This document shows, piece by piece, positions 26,547 through 34,179 of a stretch of DNA of 44,140 bases. The notes beneath the pieces were generated by a model. The model was given only the letters and a program-made list of their open reading frames with translations. It had not been told where the DNA came from and made no database searches. The position numbers were made by a program, and so were the translations under genes. How positions within the stretch are numbered: the first letter of the stretch is position 1; each line of letters begins with the position of its first letter. The stretch is from Scytonema sp. UIC 10036 (GTDB taxonomy: Bacteria > Cyanobacteriota > Cyanobacteriia > Cyanobacteriales > Nostocaceae): positions 1 through 44,140 of the forward strand of contig NZ_WJFC01000104.1 of assembly GCF_009725235.1 (NCBI RefSeq). Reading direction: 5' to 3'.

Positions 26547-26575
26547 GTGTTTTCATATTTCTACACAAAAAACAC
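26547..26575. promoter_or_regulatory. 29-nt hairpin motif, copy B (upstream of shc)
   Basis: Arms GTGTTTT and AAAACAC surround a loop starting CATATTTCTACAC. It is the partner of copy A at 25896-25924, in the same plus-strand orientation, 26 of 29 positions identical, and lies 82 bp ahead of the shc start codon. Confidence 0.6.
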
Positions 26576-26657
26576 ATTACAATGCAACTTATAGTAAAAA
26601 AACAATTTTGCCTGCATACTACTTGTGTGTGGAATGTGTGAGGAGAAACGGAAAACT

Positions 26658-28574
26658 ATGCAAATTCAGGACAAACAAACAGTTTCCCGTATACAAAAAG
26701 CGATCGCAACCAGTCAGAATTATCTTCTTTCTCTTCAATATCCGGATGGTTATTGGTGGGCTGAGCTAGAATCAAATGTTACAATCACTGCTGAAGTTGT
26801 CCTTCTCCATAAAATTTGGGGAACCGACAGCAAAAGACCTTTACACAAAGTTGAAGCGTATCTACGTGCTCAACAACGAGAGCACGGAGGCTGGGAACTT
26901 TTTTGCGGAGATGGAGGCGAACTCAGTACCTCTGTTGAAGCGTACATGGCACTGAAACTGCTTGGTGTCTCAGAAACAGATCCGACGATGGTGAAGGCGA
27001 GGAAGTTTATCTTACAGCGTGGTGGTATCAGCCGGACTCGTATTTTTACCAAGCTACACCTGGCATTAATTGGATGCTACGACTGGCTGGGTATTCCTTC
27101 ATTACCGCCTTGGGTGATGTTATTACCCTCCAATTTTTTATTTAACATCTATGAGATGTCTAGTTGGGCCAGATCGAGTACTGTCCCACTGCTGATTGTT
27201 TTCGATCGCAAACCAGTGTTTGTCACTAACCCAGCCATCTCCTTAGACGAACTCTATACCGAAGGTGTTGAGCAAGCTAAATTTGAGTTACCCCGTCAAG
27301 GTGATTGGACGGATATATTCATCATGCTTGACAATGCTTTTAAATTAGCGGAAAACTTGAATTTAGTGCCTTTCCGCGAAGAAGGTATTCAGGCTGCAGA
27401 ACGATGGATATTAGAGCGACAAGAAGCAACTGGTGATTGGGGCGGTATTATTCCTGCTATGCTCAATTCACTGCTAGCTTTACGGACTTTGGGTTACGAT
27501 GCAGCAGACCCTATTATTGAAAGAGGATTGCAAGCAGTTGACAATTTTGTCATTGAAACAGAGAATACTTACACAGTACAACCTTGTATTTCCCCCGTTT
27601 GGGATACGGCTTGGGCGATGCGATCGCTAGTTGCTTCTGGATTAGCACCAGATCACCCTGCTGTTGTCAGAGCCGGAGAATGGTTATTGAACAAGCAAAT
27701 TTTGGATTACGGTGATTGGTCGGTAAAAAATCGCCAAGGCAAACCAGGAGCTTGGGCATTTGAATTTGATAACTGCTTTTATCCCGATGTAGACGATACA
27801 GCCGTCGTAGTCATGGCGTTGGATGTGGTAAAACTTCCCAACGAAAAATTGAAACAAGCAGCAATGACTCGTGCAGTTAACTGGATTGCGTCCATGCAAT
27901 GTCGGGCTGGTGGTTGGGCTGCTTTCGATCTGGATAACGATCGAGATTGGATCAACCTCATTCCCTATGGGGATCTCAAAGCCATGATCGATCCAAATAC
28001 CGCAGACGTTACAGCTAGGGTGTTAGAAATGCTGGGTGGCTGTAACCTGTTTATTGACGATGACAAACTGGAACGAGCAATTACCTATCTTTTGCAAGAG
28101 CAAGAACCAGAAGGTTGCTGGTTTGGTCGCTGGGGCGTGAACTATATTTATGGAACCAGTGGAGTTTTAGCAGCTTTATCTCTTATAGCTCCAAAAAGAA
28201 CGCAAGTCCGGATTGAAAAAGGAGCAGCTTGGTTAGTTGGTTGTCAAAATACCGATGGTGGTTGGGGAGAAACTTGTAGAAGCTACGACGATCCAAGCCT
28301 CAAAGGTAAAGGAACCAGCACCGCATCTCAAACGGCGTGGGCTTTGTTAGGATTAATAGCTGCAGGTGAAGCAACTGGTAAGTTTGCGCGTACAGCAATT
28401 CAACGCGGAGTCCATTATTTAACAGAAACACAAAAGCCAGATGGCACTTGGTACGAATCAGAGTTTACAGGAACCGGCTTTCCGAGTCATTTCTATTTGA
28501 AATATCACCTCTATCAACAAGTCTTTCCTTTACTGGCTCTGAGTAAGTATCAAGACATATCACATCTATTGTGA
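26658..28574 (+). CDS. shc: Squalene-hopene cyclase
   Basis: Starting at ATG 26658 (AGGAG 12 bases ahead) gives 638 aa, the normal family length. Earlier in-frame GTG codons would place the ribosome site inside the gene. The enzyme folds squalene into hopene and diplopterol in a single membrane-bound step. The catalytic DxDD acid motif is present as DVDDTA (Asp377-Asp380). Several QW repeats are visible (YPDGYWWAEL, QREHGGWELF, QEPEGCWFGRWG, QNTDGGWGE, QKPDGTWYESEF), along with the FRGGT-like GTGFPSHFYLKYH near the end. It stands divergent from hpnB and orf132. A hairpin motif shared with hpnB lies in its leader. Confidence 0.96.
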   Translation: MQIQDKQTVSRIQKAIATSQNYLLSLQYPDGYWWAELESNVTITAEVVLLHKIWGTDSKRPLHKVEAYLRAQQREHGGWELFCGDGGELSTSVEAYMALKLLGVSETDPTMVKARKFILQRGGISRTRIFTKLHLALIGCYDWLGIPSLPPWVMLLPSNFLFNIYEMSSWARSSTVPLLIVFDRKPVFVTNPAISLDELYTEGVEQAKFELPRQGDWTDIFIMLDNAFKLAENLNLVPFREEGIQAAERWILERQEATGDWGGIIPAMLNSLLALRTLGYDAADPIIERGLQAVDNFVIETENTYTVQPCISPVWDTAWAMRSLVASGLAPDHPAVVRAGEWLLNKQILDYGDWSVKNRQGKPGAWAFEFDNCFYPDVDDTAVVVMALDVVKLPNEKLKQAAMTRAVNWIASMQCRAGGWAAFDLDNDRDWINLIPYGDLKAMIDPNTADVTARVLEMLGGCNLFIDDDKLERAITYLLQEQEPEGCWFGRWGVNYIYGTSGVLAALSLIAPKRTQVRIEKGAAWLVGCQNTDGGWGETCRSYDDPSLKGKGTSTASQTAWALLGLIAAGEATGKFARTAIQRGVHYLTETQKPDGTWYESEFTGTGFPSHFYLKYHLYQQVFPLLALSKYQDISHLL

Positions 28575-28898
28575 TTTAAAGTACTTCCTCTTCTCTCCAC
28601 TAGGAGAGAAGAGCTAGTCAATGGGGAGTGAGACCCCTCACTCGTTCCCAGCCTCAGGCTGGGAATGCCTTAAGAGAGGCTCCGCCTCCCGTACTCAAAG
28701 TTTCGAGGCAGCAGCCAATCAGTCTGGATTCACAAACCTTGGCACCGGATCGAGAGAACGAAAAAGTATCAACTCAGAGGTGATACCGCTCATTCGCCAA
28801 CAGCATCCTTTTAGGAGAGAGCGGGCGAGGACACCCACCCCACAAGATGCGATCTATCAATCTAAAAATTAAAGTCATTCAGCAATGCCAATTTTCCG
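28575..28898. other. Repeat-rich gap between shc and the IS607-type remnant
   Basis: About 320 bp with no real gene. It begins with a weak hairpin of CTCCTCTAGGAG type near 28597 and holds the dispersed palindromic repeat at 28638-28695. The remaining sequence (28700-28870) includes CTCATTCGCCAACAGC and similar fragments without recognisable coding content. Confidence 0.5.
28638..28695. repeat. Dispersed palindromic repeat, copy 1
   Basis: CTCGTTCCCAG, a CCCAGCCTCAGGCTGGG palindrome, GGGAATGCCTT, then GAGGCTCCGCCTCCCG. A second copy in the same orientation lies at 41708-41766 with the palindrome changed to CCCAGGCTCAGCCTGGG, that is, with a matching change in both arms. Confidence 0.85.
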
Positions 28899-29030
28899 TT
28901 ATTGGCTATAGCGTCTGTGACCGCCAGGGGATCTGATATAGTCTATTTTTCCATCGTCTGCCCAATCCGCTAGGGTTTTAGGGTGATAGCCATATTGTTT
29001 GTAAACTTGCTGTGGGGATAGATATTGCAT
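28899..29030 (-). pseudogene. N-terminal MerR-like HTH fragment of an IS607-type serine transposase
   Basis: A 43-codon frame begins at ATG 29030 and stops at TAA 28899-28901. Its peptide reads YLSPQQVYKQYGYHPKTL, ADWADDGKIDYIRS and PGGHRRYS. This is the N-terminal DNA-binding domain of IS607-family TnpA (MerR-like helix-turn-helix ending in the GGHRRY wing). The serine-recombinase domain that should follow (about 150 residues) is absent, so it is a remnant or an orphan binding domain. A perfect 12-bp inverted repeat begins right after the start codon on the upstream side. Confidence 0.72.
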
Positions 29031-29063
29031 AAATGGAGTTAAATATTACGGTTAACTCCATTT
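29031..29063. repeat. Perfect 12-bp inverted repeat next to the HTH fragment
   Basis: AAATGGAGTTAA (29031-29042) and TTAACTCCATTT (29052-29063) enclose nine bases. The pair abuts the ATG of the IS607-type HTH fragment and lies 10 bp past the PIN toxin stop. It could be an operator for the HTH protein, an element end, or a hairpin terminator of the toxin operon. Confidence 0.75.
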
Positions 29064-29072
29064 TACTCCTAA

Positions 29073-29522
29073 TTAAAGTGACTTACTAAAATGGGGAACT
29101 TGTACCAAGCGAGCAATAACTTCTCCCAAACGGTTGAAGTGCTTAGGATTTAGGGTCAGCAGCTTATCAACATTGGCTTTTATAGCTGCCTGTGCAATCA
29201 GTGCGTCAAAAATACCTCCTCCTGGAAGATTAAGAGAAACCATTTGGGCGATCGCCGCTTGATAATCTTCAACTAATAATGGAACAAATTCAAAATGTTG
29301 CAAGTTAACTGCAAGCTGTTGTTGAGCCAATTGAGGGCGAATCGGTATTTGAAGAGGTAAACGAGTAATAACAGAGTAAATCTCTGCCAGACTATGAGTA
29401 GAAATAACACCTTGAATGTCTTGCTGTAAAGCTTGGTTCAGTTGAAGCGCACAAGCGGCATGACTGGGATGACTCACAACAAGTGCAGCAACTATTACGG
29501 AACTATCAAACAACACCCTCAC
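29073..29522 (-). CDS. PIN-domain toxin (VapC-like RNase)
   Basis: A 149-aa PIN domain. It has the first acidic residue Asp6 in MRVLFDSSVIVAAL, a central acid in HSLAEIYSVITRLP, and FDALIAQAAI and TLNPKHFNRL in the usual last third. PIN toxins cleave RNA with Mg2+ and are held inactive by a partner antitoxin. The final acid of the usual quartet appears as Asn in LNPKHF. The start overlaps the upstream gene by the four bases ATGA, typical of toxin-antitoxin operons. Confidence 0.85.
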   Translation of the reverse strand: MRVLFDSSVIVAALVVSHPSHAACALQLNQALQQDIQGVISTHSLAEIYSVITRLPLQIPIRPQLAQQQLAVNLQHFEFVPLLVEDYQAAIAQMVSLNLPGGGIFDALIAQAAIKANVDKLLTLNPKHFNRLGEVIARLVQVPHFSKSL

Positions 29523-29812
29523 GAAGACATAAGCTCCTGAATGCGTTCTTCTCTTACCTCATCAATAAACGCTACAAGGTCAAAATCTTTGGGTAGCGGA
29601 GCATCAACAACTAAAATTCTGTCTTCATAATAGGTAAGTGGTTCCTTTAAAGATGGCTCTTCTATATACTGATTAAGCTGGTTAATCTTTTCAGTGATAG
29701 TCTGAACAATAAACTCCTCGACTGAAATGCCTTGGGAGCTTGCCCATTTTTCGATTTCTTTTTGGAGATAACTAGGGAGATTCATACAAACCTTGAACGA
29801 CAACGTTACCAT
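29519..29812 (-). CDS. Antitoxin partner of the PIN toxin
   Basis: A 97-aa protein with an N-terminal MNLPSYLQKEIEKWASSQG, then ISVEEFIVQTITEKI, reminiscent of ribbon-helix-helix/coiled antitoxins, and an acidic C-terminal tail that would wrap the toxin. It ends in the four-base overlap with the PIN gene. The first ATG is 29812; an ATG nine codons later has a better AAGG ahead of it and gives a more typical start. I cannot name the subfamily. Confidence 0.75.
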   Translation of the reverse strand: MVTLSFKVCMNLPSYLQKEIEKWASSQGISVEEFIVQTITEKINQLNQYIEEPSLKEPLTYYEDRILVVDAPLPKDFDLVAFIDEVREERIQELMSS

Positions 29813-30098
29813 CTTTAATTATATGGCGTAAATGGGTTCTACGCTTTACTGATACAGCCATTCTCAGGATATATTATGTTTGGATAAACTCTTATACTAC
29901 ATATGTATTAAGGATGTATGCGCTAAAGCGCAACTACGAACGCAATACAAGAATTTTACACTTCGTTATATAGTGTTGTTTTCTGTTCCCAATCTATTGA
30001 CCTAAAACGAGGCATCATCTTCGATTTCCTTAGTAAGGTTGACAATGCCAACCCTACAAGAATCAGTAATTTTAGAGCGAAAAGGAAGTAATTGAACC

Positions 30099-30329
30099 TC
30101 AATCTATGTCCGTTTCAATATCACCGTGCAATCCCAATTCTTGCAGTGCCACTTTAGTTTCTTCAATCTTCTGAGTAGAAACAGCAATTTGGGCAGATCT
30201 CCCTTGGGAAATTTCTGTACGTTGATACCAGTAGATAGCAGCTGCTTTTCGGAGAGCAGAAGCAAATTCCTCTGGTGAGGAATAACAAGTCTTAAAAGCG
30301 TCTTCAGGTATGTCTAAAGAAATTTTCAT
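30099..30329 (-). CDS. Small antitoxin-like protein (UPF0175-like)
   Basis: A 76-aa protein beginning MKISLDIPEDAF, followed by a helix SPEEFASALRKAAAIYWY and a second part rich in Glu and Gln. The N-terminal strand and helix resemble UPF0175 and related antitoxins. There is no visible partner toxin. It follows the broken gene end at 30349 by 19 bp, so it probably was the second gene of that former operon. The assignment rests on short similarity only. Confidence 0.5.
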   Translation of the reverse strand: MKISLDIPEDAFKTCYSSPEEFASALRKAAAIYWYQRTEISQGRSAQIAVSTQKIEETKVALQELGLHGDIETDID

Positions 30330-30348
30330 CTAGTTTCTCCTATATTAA

Positions 30349-30519
30349 TTAAAATCCTAAACCTTTCTTTCTTGCTAGCACACCATCCACCCAACGTTTT
30401 TCATCTGTATTATTAGGATACAACGCTGACAGTGCTTGGGCTAATCGCCAGAAACGTTGGTCACTTCCAGCCCCTTCTTCCACCTTGGATAAGAAAAATC
30501 GATTGACATTGAAACCTCG
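30349..30519 (-). pseudogene. 3' fragment of a longer gene, cut by a palindromic repeat
   Basis: The minus-strand frame ending at TAA 30349-30351 encodes RFFLSKVEEGAGSDQRFW, then RLAQALSALYPNNTDEKRW and VDGVLARKKGLGF. The composition is that of a real protein, but there is no start. Its 5' side runs into the 28-bp palindrome at 30519-30546 and then a stop. The tail resembles, from memory, the C-terminal end of DUF1156-type DNA methylases found in phage-defence clusters. That resemblance is weak and unverified. Confidence 0.55.
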
Positions 30520-30585
30520 TAGAGACGCGATTAATCGCGTCTCTACATCCGCAAAATTATGACTCTACATCCGCAAAATTATGAC
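30519..30585. repeat. 28-bp perfect palindrome plus 22-bp tandem direct repeat
   Basis: GTAGAGACGCGATT and its exact complement make a 28-bp palindrome (30519-30546). Overlapping its right arm, a 22-bp unit beginning TCTACATCCGCAAAATT occurs twice in tandem (30542-30563 and 30564-30585). The block separates the fragment at 30349-30519 from the stop of the FAD oxidoreductase. Confidence 0.9.
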
Positions 30586-30613
30586 GAAAAATTTTTAACC
30601 GAGTAGTATTGGT

Positions 30614-32197
30614 TTAAACAGCCATTTCAAGTTCAAAATCTTCGAGTTCTTCTACTGTCTCAGTGTTGCTTGTACCGTAAATTTGAGATAATCTTCCTGT
30701 CTGTGCTAACACATTTCGCACTTCTAGGTTAGAAATTTCTGCAAGGTTTCGCTGTTGTGCGATCGCAATTCCTGCAGCAATTCCCACTCCCTGACCGACA
30801 CCACAGTTAAATTCTACTATTCTCCCAGGAAGACAGGCATAACCAATAAATCCAGATGCGGGACTAATAACTGCTAAGTTGGGTACATCTTTAATTAACG
30901 CGTGTTGAATGCCAATGTTAAATAATGGCGGGTTCTCTAACACGTTGCGGTCAAAACCTTTTTCAGTTGCTTTGAGGTCTAAACCTTCAATTTTACTGCG
31001 AGTGTGGAAATGGTAGCCAAAGGTTCCTAAAGCTTCTCTTTCTGGTACGCCACCTGCGAGCATTTCATAGCCACACAGAGGTTTCACTGCTCCTAAAATA
31101 TTACCTGCATGGCGAATATACAGCTCGGGTGCGTGCTTGACTTCCGAAGCACCAATGCTTTCAAACCACTTCCTCACAAACAGCATCTCGTTGAGCATTT
31201 CTAAAGTTGGTTTGGCTTTAGCTCGTGCAAGTCCTTCTGCTTGTTCGGCATTGACTTTATATAACAATGCATTCCAAGACAATCGACCTTTAGACAAAAT
31301 TGTTATCTTGCCTTTGTCAAAAACAGTATTGCCAGATTCTAAATCGATAGGTGTGCCTCTAACAGCATGATAGGCAATGGAGATCGCCCGACTGCGTATA
31401 TCTATATAATCTTTGCCAACTATCATTGTTTTAAGATTGCCATCTTCATCTAGCAAATCTTCTCTTAACTGTTTTGCGATCGCGGCACTACCACCTGCTG
31501 CAGTATCTATCCACTTTCTGGCTTCTGGATCGACTGGATTTGTTAATAATTCCAGATAATCTAATTCTAAATTCTGGAGTTTTTCAATACTCAACCCGTA
31601 GGTTTCAAACACTAAGGTCACGGCTAATTCCGAATCTGGCAAACCAAAAGTTTGAAATCCCTTCAGTTTTTTCACCCCACATGCAAGCGCCAATTCCGCA
31701 TTAACGGTGCAATCAATAAACTGTTTTCCCAAAAAAGTCTCATCTTTAGTCAGTTTGATTCCCTTGATTTTTTTTCCTTCTGCGATCGCAGACTCAATCT
31801 CTATATTACTCTCTATATCCACATGCGCTTCATACAACATCTCTCGCAAAACTGCATCTGCTTTGTCTGGATCGAGGGCAAGAAGTTCCACACCCGCCCG
31901 TTGCAAGAACTCCTGATAAATGGCAGGAGGAGCGCCAAACATTTCTAAATTTAGTGATTGGCGAATTGCAGGAGGTACGATACAACGATTGAGGTAAGAC
32001 AATCGACCCCGTACTAAATGACCTCCTATCCCAACCTTGGCATTTCCTTTCAACAGAAGTAGAGTTCGCGGGTACTGATTCTTTTGACGATAGTATTCCC
32101 TTACCGCACATACCAAGGCAAGAATGCCAGGAACTTCATCTCCGAAGCAAATAATGTCGTAAGTGTGGACTGTAGAAGGGACACTAACCTGAGACAT
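30614..32197 (-). CDS. FAD-dependent oxidoreductase
   Basis: A 527-aa protein of the FAD-dependent oxidoreductase class (PF12831-like). It has an N-terminal nucleotide-binding region (TYDIICFGDEVPGILALVCAV, where the usual GxGxxG is replaced by GDEVPG), a GIGGHLVRGRLSYLNRC stretch, FIDCTVNAELALACGV, and a C-terminal FAD-contact region (ISPASGFIGYACLPGRIVE). There is no signal peptide. The substrate cannot be read from the sequence. It is divergent from the COG0523 gene and shares the 247-bp region with the Zur-box-like site, so zinc-responsive control is possible. Confidence 0.75.
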   Translation of the reverse strand: MSQVSVPSTVHTYDIICFGDEVPGILALVCAVREYYRQKNQYPRTLLLLKGNAKVGIGGHLVRGRLSYLNRCIVPPAIRQSLNLEMFGAPPAIYQEFLQRAGVELLALDPDKADAVLREMLYEAHVDIESNIEIESAIAEGKKIKGIKLTKDETFLGKQFIDCTVNAELALACGVKKLKGFQTFGLPDSELAVTLVFETYGLSIEKLQNLELDYLELLTNPVDPEARKWIDTAAGGSAAIAKQLREDLLDEDGNLKTMIVGKDYIDIRSRAISIAYHAVRGTPIDLESGNTVFDKGKITILSKGRLSWNALLYKVNAEQAEGLARAKAKPTLEMLNEMLFVRKWFESIGASEVKHAPELYIRHAGNILGAVKPLCGYEMLAGGVPEREALGTFGYHFHTRSKIEGLDLKATEKGFDRNVLENPPLFNIGIQHALIKDVPNLAVISPASGFIGYACLPGRIVEFNCGVGQGVGIAAGIAIAQQRNLAEISNLEVRNVLAQTGRLSQIYGTSNTETVEELEDFELEMAV

Positions 32198-32288
32198 AGT
32201 CTTTTCAACCGATAACTCTTGTCACAGCTACAGCATACACTTTATTTCTTGCTAACATGTCTTTGCTATACTTGTGTCATTTTTCTAT

Positions 32289-32303
32289 TGATAAAGATTA
32301 TCA
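32289..32303. promoter_or_regulatory. Zur-box-like palindrome
   Basis: TGATAAAGATTATCA is symmetric at 12 of 15 positions and resembles the 7-1-7 TGATAATnATTATCA site bound by the zinc regulator Zur (FurB) in cyanobacteria (established knowledge, consensus from memory). It lies 141 bp ahead of the COG0523 gene and 91 bp ahead of the divergent oxidoreductase. Confidence 0.55.
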
Positions 32304-32344
32304 TACTTGACGAACTTCTAAAAACAAGCTAGAAATCGAAGATA

Positions 32345-32399
32345 GCATATCTTTTGACCTTGAACCTTTTTACTAGAGGTTCAGGGTCAAAAGATATGC
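32345..32399. promoter_or_regulatory. Hairpin with 23-bp arms in the COG0523 leader
   Basis: The left arm (32345-32367) and right arm (32377-32399) are complementary except for one position, around a 9-base loop TTTTACTAG. The right arm ends 45 bp ahead of the COG0523 start codon. It could be a leader structure, a mobile palindrome or a strong binding site. No T tract follows, so it is not a simple terminator on the plus strand. Confidence 0.75.
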
Positions 32400-32444
32400 G
32401 TAATTTCAAGATTCCTTTTTGATTTCTACGCAGATAAATTTCCT

Positions 32445-33470
32445 ATGACTCAACTAACCGTGCAAGAAAAGAATGCTGTTTCCGATATTCCCAAAAGAGG
32501 AATGCCTGTCACCATCATTACGGGATTTTTAGGGAGTGGAAAAACCACACTCTTGAATCAAATTCTAAAAAATAAACAAAACTTAAAAGTCGCCGTACTT
32601 GTGAATGAGTTTGGCGATATCAATATTGACAGTCAGTTGCTAGTTTCAGTAGACCAAGACATGGTAGAGCTAAGTAATGGCTGTATTTGTTGTACGATTA
32701 ATGATGGATTAGTCGATGCCGTTTACAGAGTTTTAGAAAGAGAAGAACGCATAGACTATTTAGTGATAGAGACAACAGGTATAGCCGATCCCCTGCCAAT
32801 TGTGCTCACATTCCTGGGAACAGAACTGAGGGATCTGACAAACCTAGATTCTATCTTAACTGTTGTCGATTCTGAAACTTTTAACTCCGAACACTTCCAA
32901 AGTGAAGCAGCATTGAAACAGTTAACTTATGGAGATATTATTCTTCTAAATAAAACTGACCTTGTCACACCGGAAAAGCTGCAAGAACTAGAAGCCTACA
33001 TCCATAGTGTCAAAGCGAGTGCAAAAATTCTCCACTCCACATATGGTCAAGTGCCTTTACCGTTAATTTTAGGCGTAGGCTTAAATTCAAAAGATATTTG
33101 TGGTTTTGATGAGGACACTCACGAACATCACCACGATCATCATCACCATCATCACAATCATCACTCCCATCATTTAGAAAATGATGGATTTATGTCAATT
33201 TCCTTTCAAAGCGATCGCCCCTTTGACGTAAACAAGTTTGAAGCATTTCTTACAGAAGAGATGCCAGAAGAAGTCTTTCGAGCAAAAGGCTTTCTTTGGT
33301 TCAACGATAGTGAATTACGCCATATCTTTCAGCTAAGCGGACCTCGTTACCATTTATACGCTGATGAATGGACAACCGCGCCTAAAAATCAATTAGTTGT
33401 GATTGGCAGAAACTTAGACAAACACCAAATTACGTCACTGCTAAATAAGTGTTTAGTGGTTAGTAGTTAG
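32445..33470 (+). CDS. COG0523 (CobW/ZNG1-like) metal-chaperone GTPase
   Basis: A 341-aa G3E GTPase. Walker A GFLGSGKTT (27-35), the metal-binding CxCC motif C80-I-C82-C83 in NGCICCTIND, ETTGIADP, and NKTDLV. A His-rich loop (about residues 225-243, EHHHDHHHHHHNHHSHH) precedes the CobW C-terminal domain (SFQSDRPFDVNKFEAFL). Members deliver zinc or other metals to enzymes. The ones regulated by Zur work during zinc shortage, and the Zur-box-like palindrome upstream fits that. The last residues CLVVSS and the stop codon come from a heptamer repeat. The zinc assignment is inference. Confidence 0.85.
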   Translation: MTQLTVQEKNAVSDIPKRGMPVTIITGFLGSGKTTLLNQILKNKQNLKVAVLVNEFGDINIDSQLLVSVDQDMVELSNGCICCTINDGLVDAVYRVLEREERIDYLVIETTGIADPLPIVLTFLGTELRDLTNLDSILTVVDSETFNSEHFQSEAALKQLTYGDIILLNKTDLVTPEKLQELEAYIHSVKASAKILHSTYGQVPLPLILGVGLNSKDICGFDEDTHEHHHDHHHHHHNHHSHHLENDGFMSISFQSDRPFDVNKFEAFLTEEMPEEVFRAKGFLWFNDSELRHIFQLSGPRYHLYADEWTTAPKNQLVVIGRNLDKHQITSLLNKCLVVSS

Positions 33471-33627
33471 TGGTTAGTAGTTAGTGGTTGGTGGTTAATG
33501 GTTGGTGGTTAATGGTTGGTGGTAGGGGCGCAAGGCATTGCGCCCGTACACAATCAGTCGTAAAATTTACTACCAACAACCAACAACCAACAACCAACAA
33601 CTAACCACTAACAACTAACAACTAACA
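33454..33627. repeat. Paired heptamer STRR blocks around a GC hairpin
   Basis: Tandem TAGTGGT and TAATGGT units (33454-33522) and complementary ACCAACA and ACTAACA units (33571-33627) flank a hairpin GGGCGCAA with TTGCGCCC (33526-33545). The whole can fold as one long hairpin. The array provides the 3' codons of the COG0523 gene and ends four bases before the pentapeptide gene's stop. Confidence 0.9.
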
Positions 33628-33630
33628 GAT

Positions 33631-34179
33631 TTAACACCCTCCAGCCCAAGTAACCCATTTGTGAGATAAACCAGTGTGTGTCTTACTTCCACTCATTTCA
33701 TGCTCAGTGACAGTAACTCCACTCACGTCCGCGCCGTTCAATTCAGCTTCATTTAAGTTAGTACCAATTAAATTTGCCTGACTCAGGTTAGCCCCACTTA
33801 AATCTGCACCACTCAATTCAGCTTCGCTAAGATTAGAGCCACACAAATTTGCTCTGACTAAATTAGCACTCCGTAAATCACCTCGACTGAGATTGGTTTT
33901 TTCCAAGTTAACATTAATTAAGTCTGCACCAATTAAGTTGACTTCACTCAAGTTAGAACCCACAAGGTTTGCGCTGCTCAGATCTGCATCTGTTAAATTT
34001 GCTCGACTTAGATCGCATCCACTCAGATCCGCACCCGTGAGATTTGCGCCACTTAAATCTGCTCCGCCAAAATTTGCACCACTTAAATCAATATCGCTGA
34101 GATTTGCTTGATGCAAATTCATACCATTAAAATCCCGTTCTCCTGCTGCATATCGACTCAGGAGCTGATTAACGTCCAT
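33631..34179 (-). CDS. Pentapeptide-repeat protein
   Basis: The start is taken at ATG 34179 because GAGG lies nine bases ahead and MDVNQLLSRYAAGERDF is a typical opening, giving 182 aa. An ATG further upstream (34257) would add 26 atypical residues. From residue about 18 the protein is a continuous run of A(D/N)LSG-type pentapeptides (NLSDIDLSGANFGGADLSGA and so on), about 25 units, which form a right-handed quadrilateral beta helix. A short tail ends in HKWVTWAGGC. The function of such proteins in cyanobacteria is mostly unknown. Confidence 0.88.
   Translation of the reverse strand: MDVNQLLSRYAAGERDFNGMNLHQANLSDIDLSGANFGGADLSGANLTGADLSGCDLSRANLTDADLSSANLVGSNLSEVNLIGADLINVNLEKTNLSRGDLRSANLVRANLCGSNLSEAELSGADLSGANLSQANLIGTNLNEAELNGADVSGVTVTEHEMSGSKTHTGLSHKWVTWAGGC

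Noticed and set aside
28621..28872. Plus-strand open frame of 83 codons
   Set aside because: It is built on the dispersed palindromic repeat also found at 41708-41766, has no ribosome site and no family resemblance.
29813..30098. Possible extra small gene after the antitoxin (frame MPTLQESVILERKGSN)
   Set aside because: It is only 16 codons long, with no ribosome site or recognisable domain.
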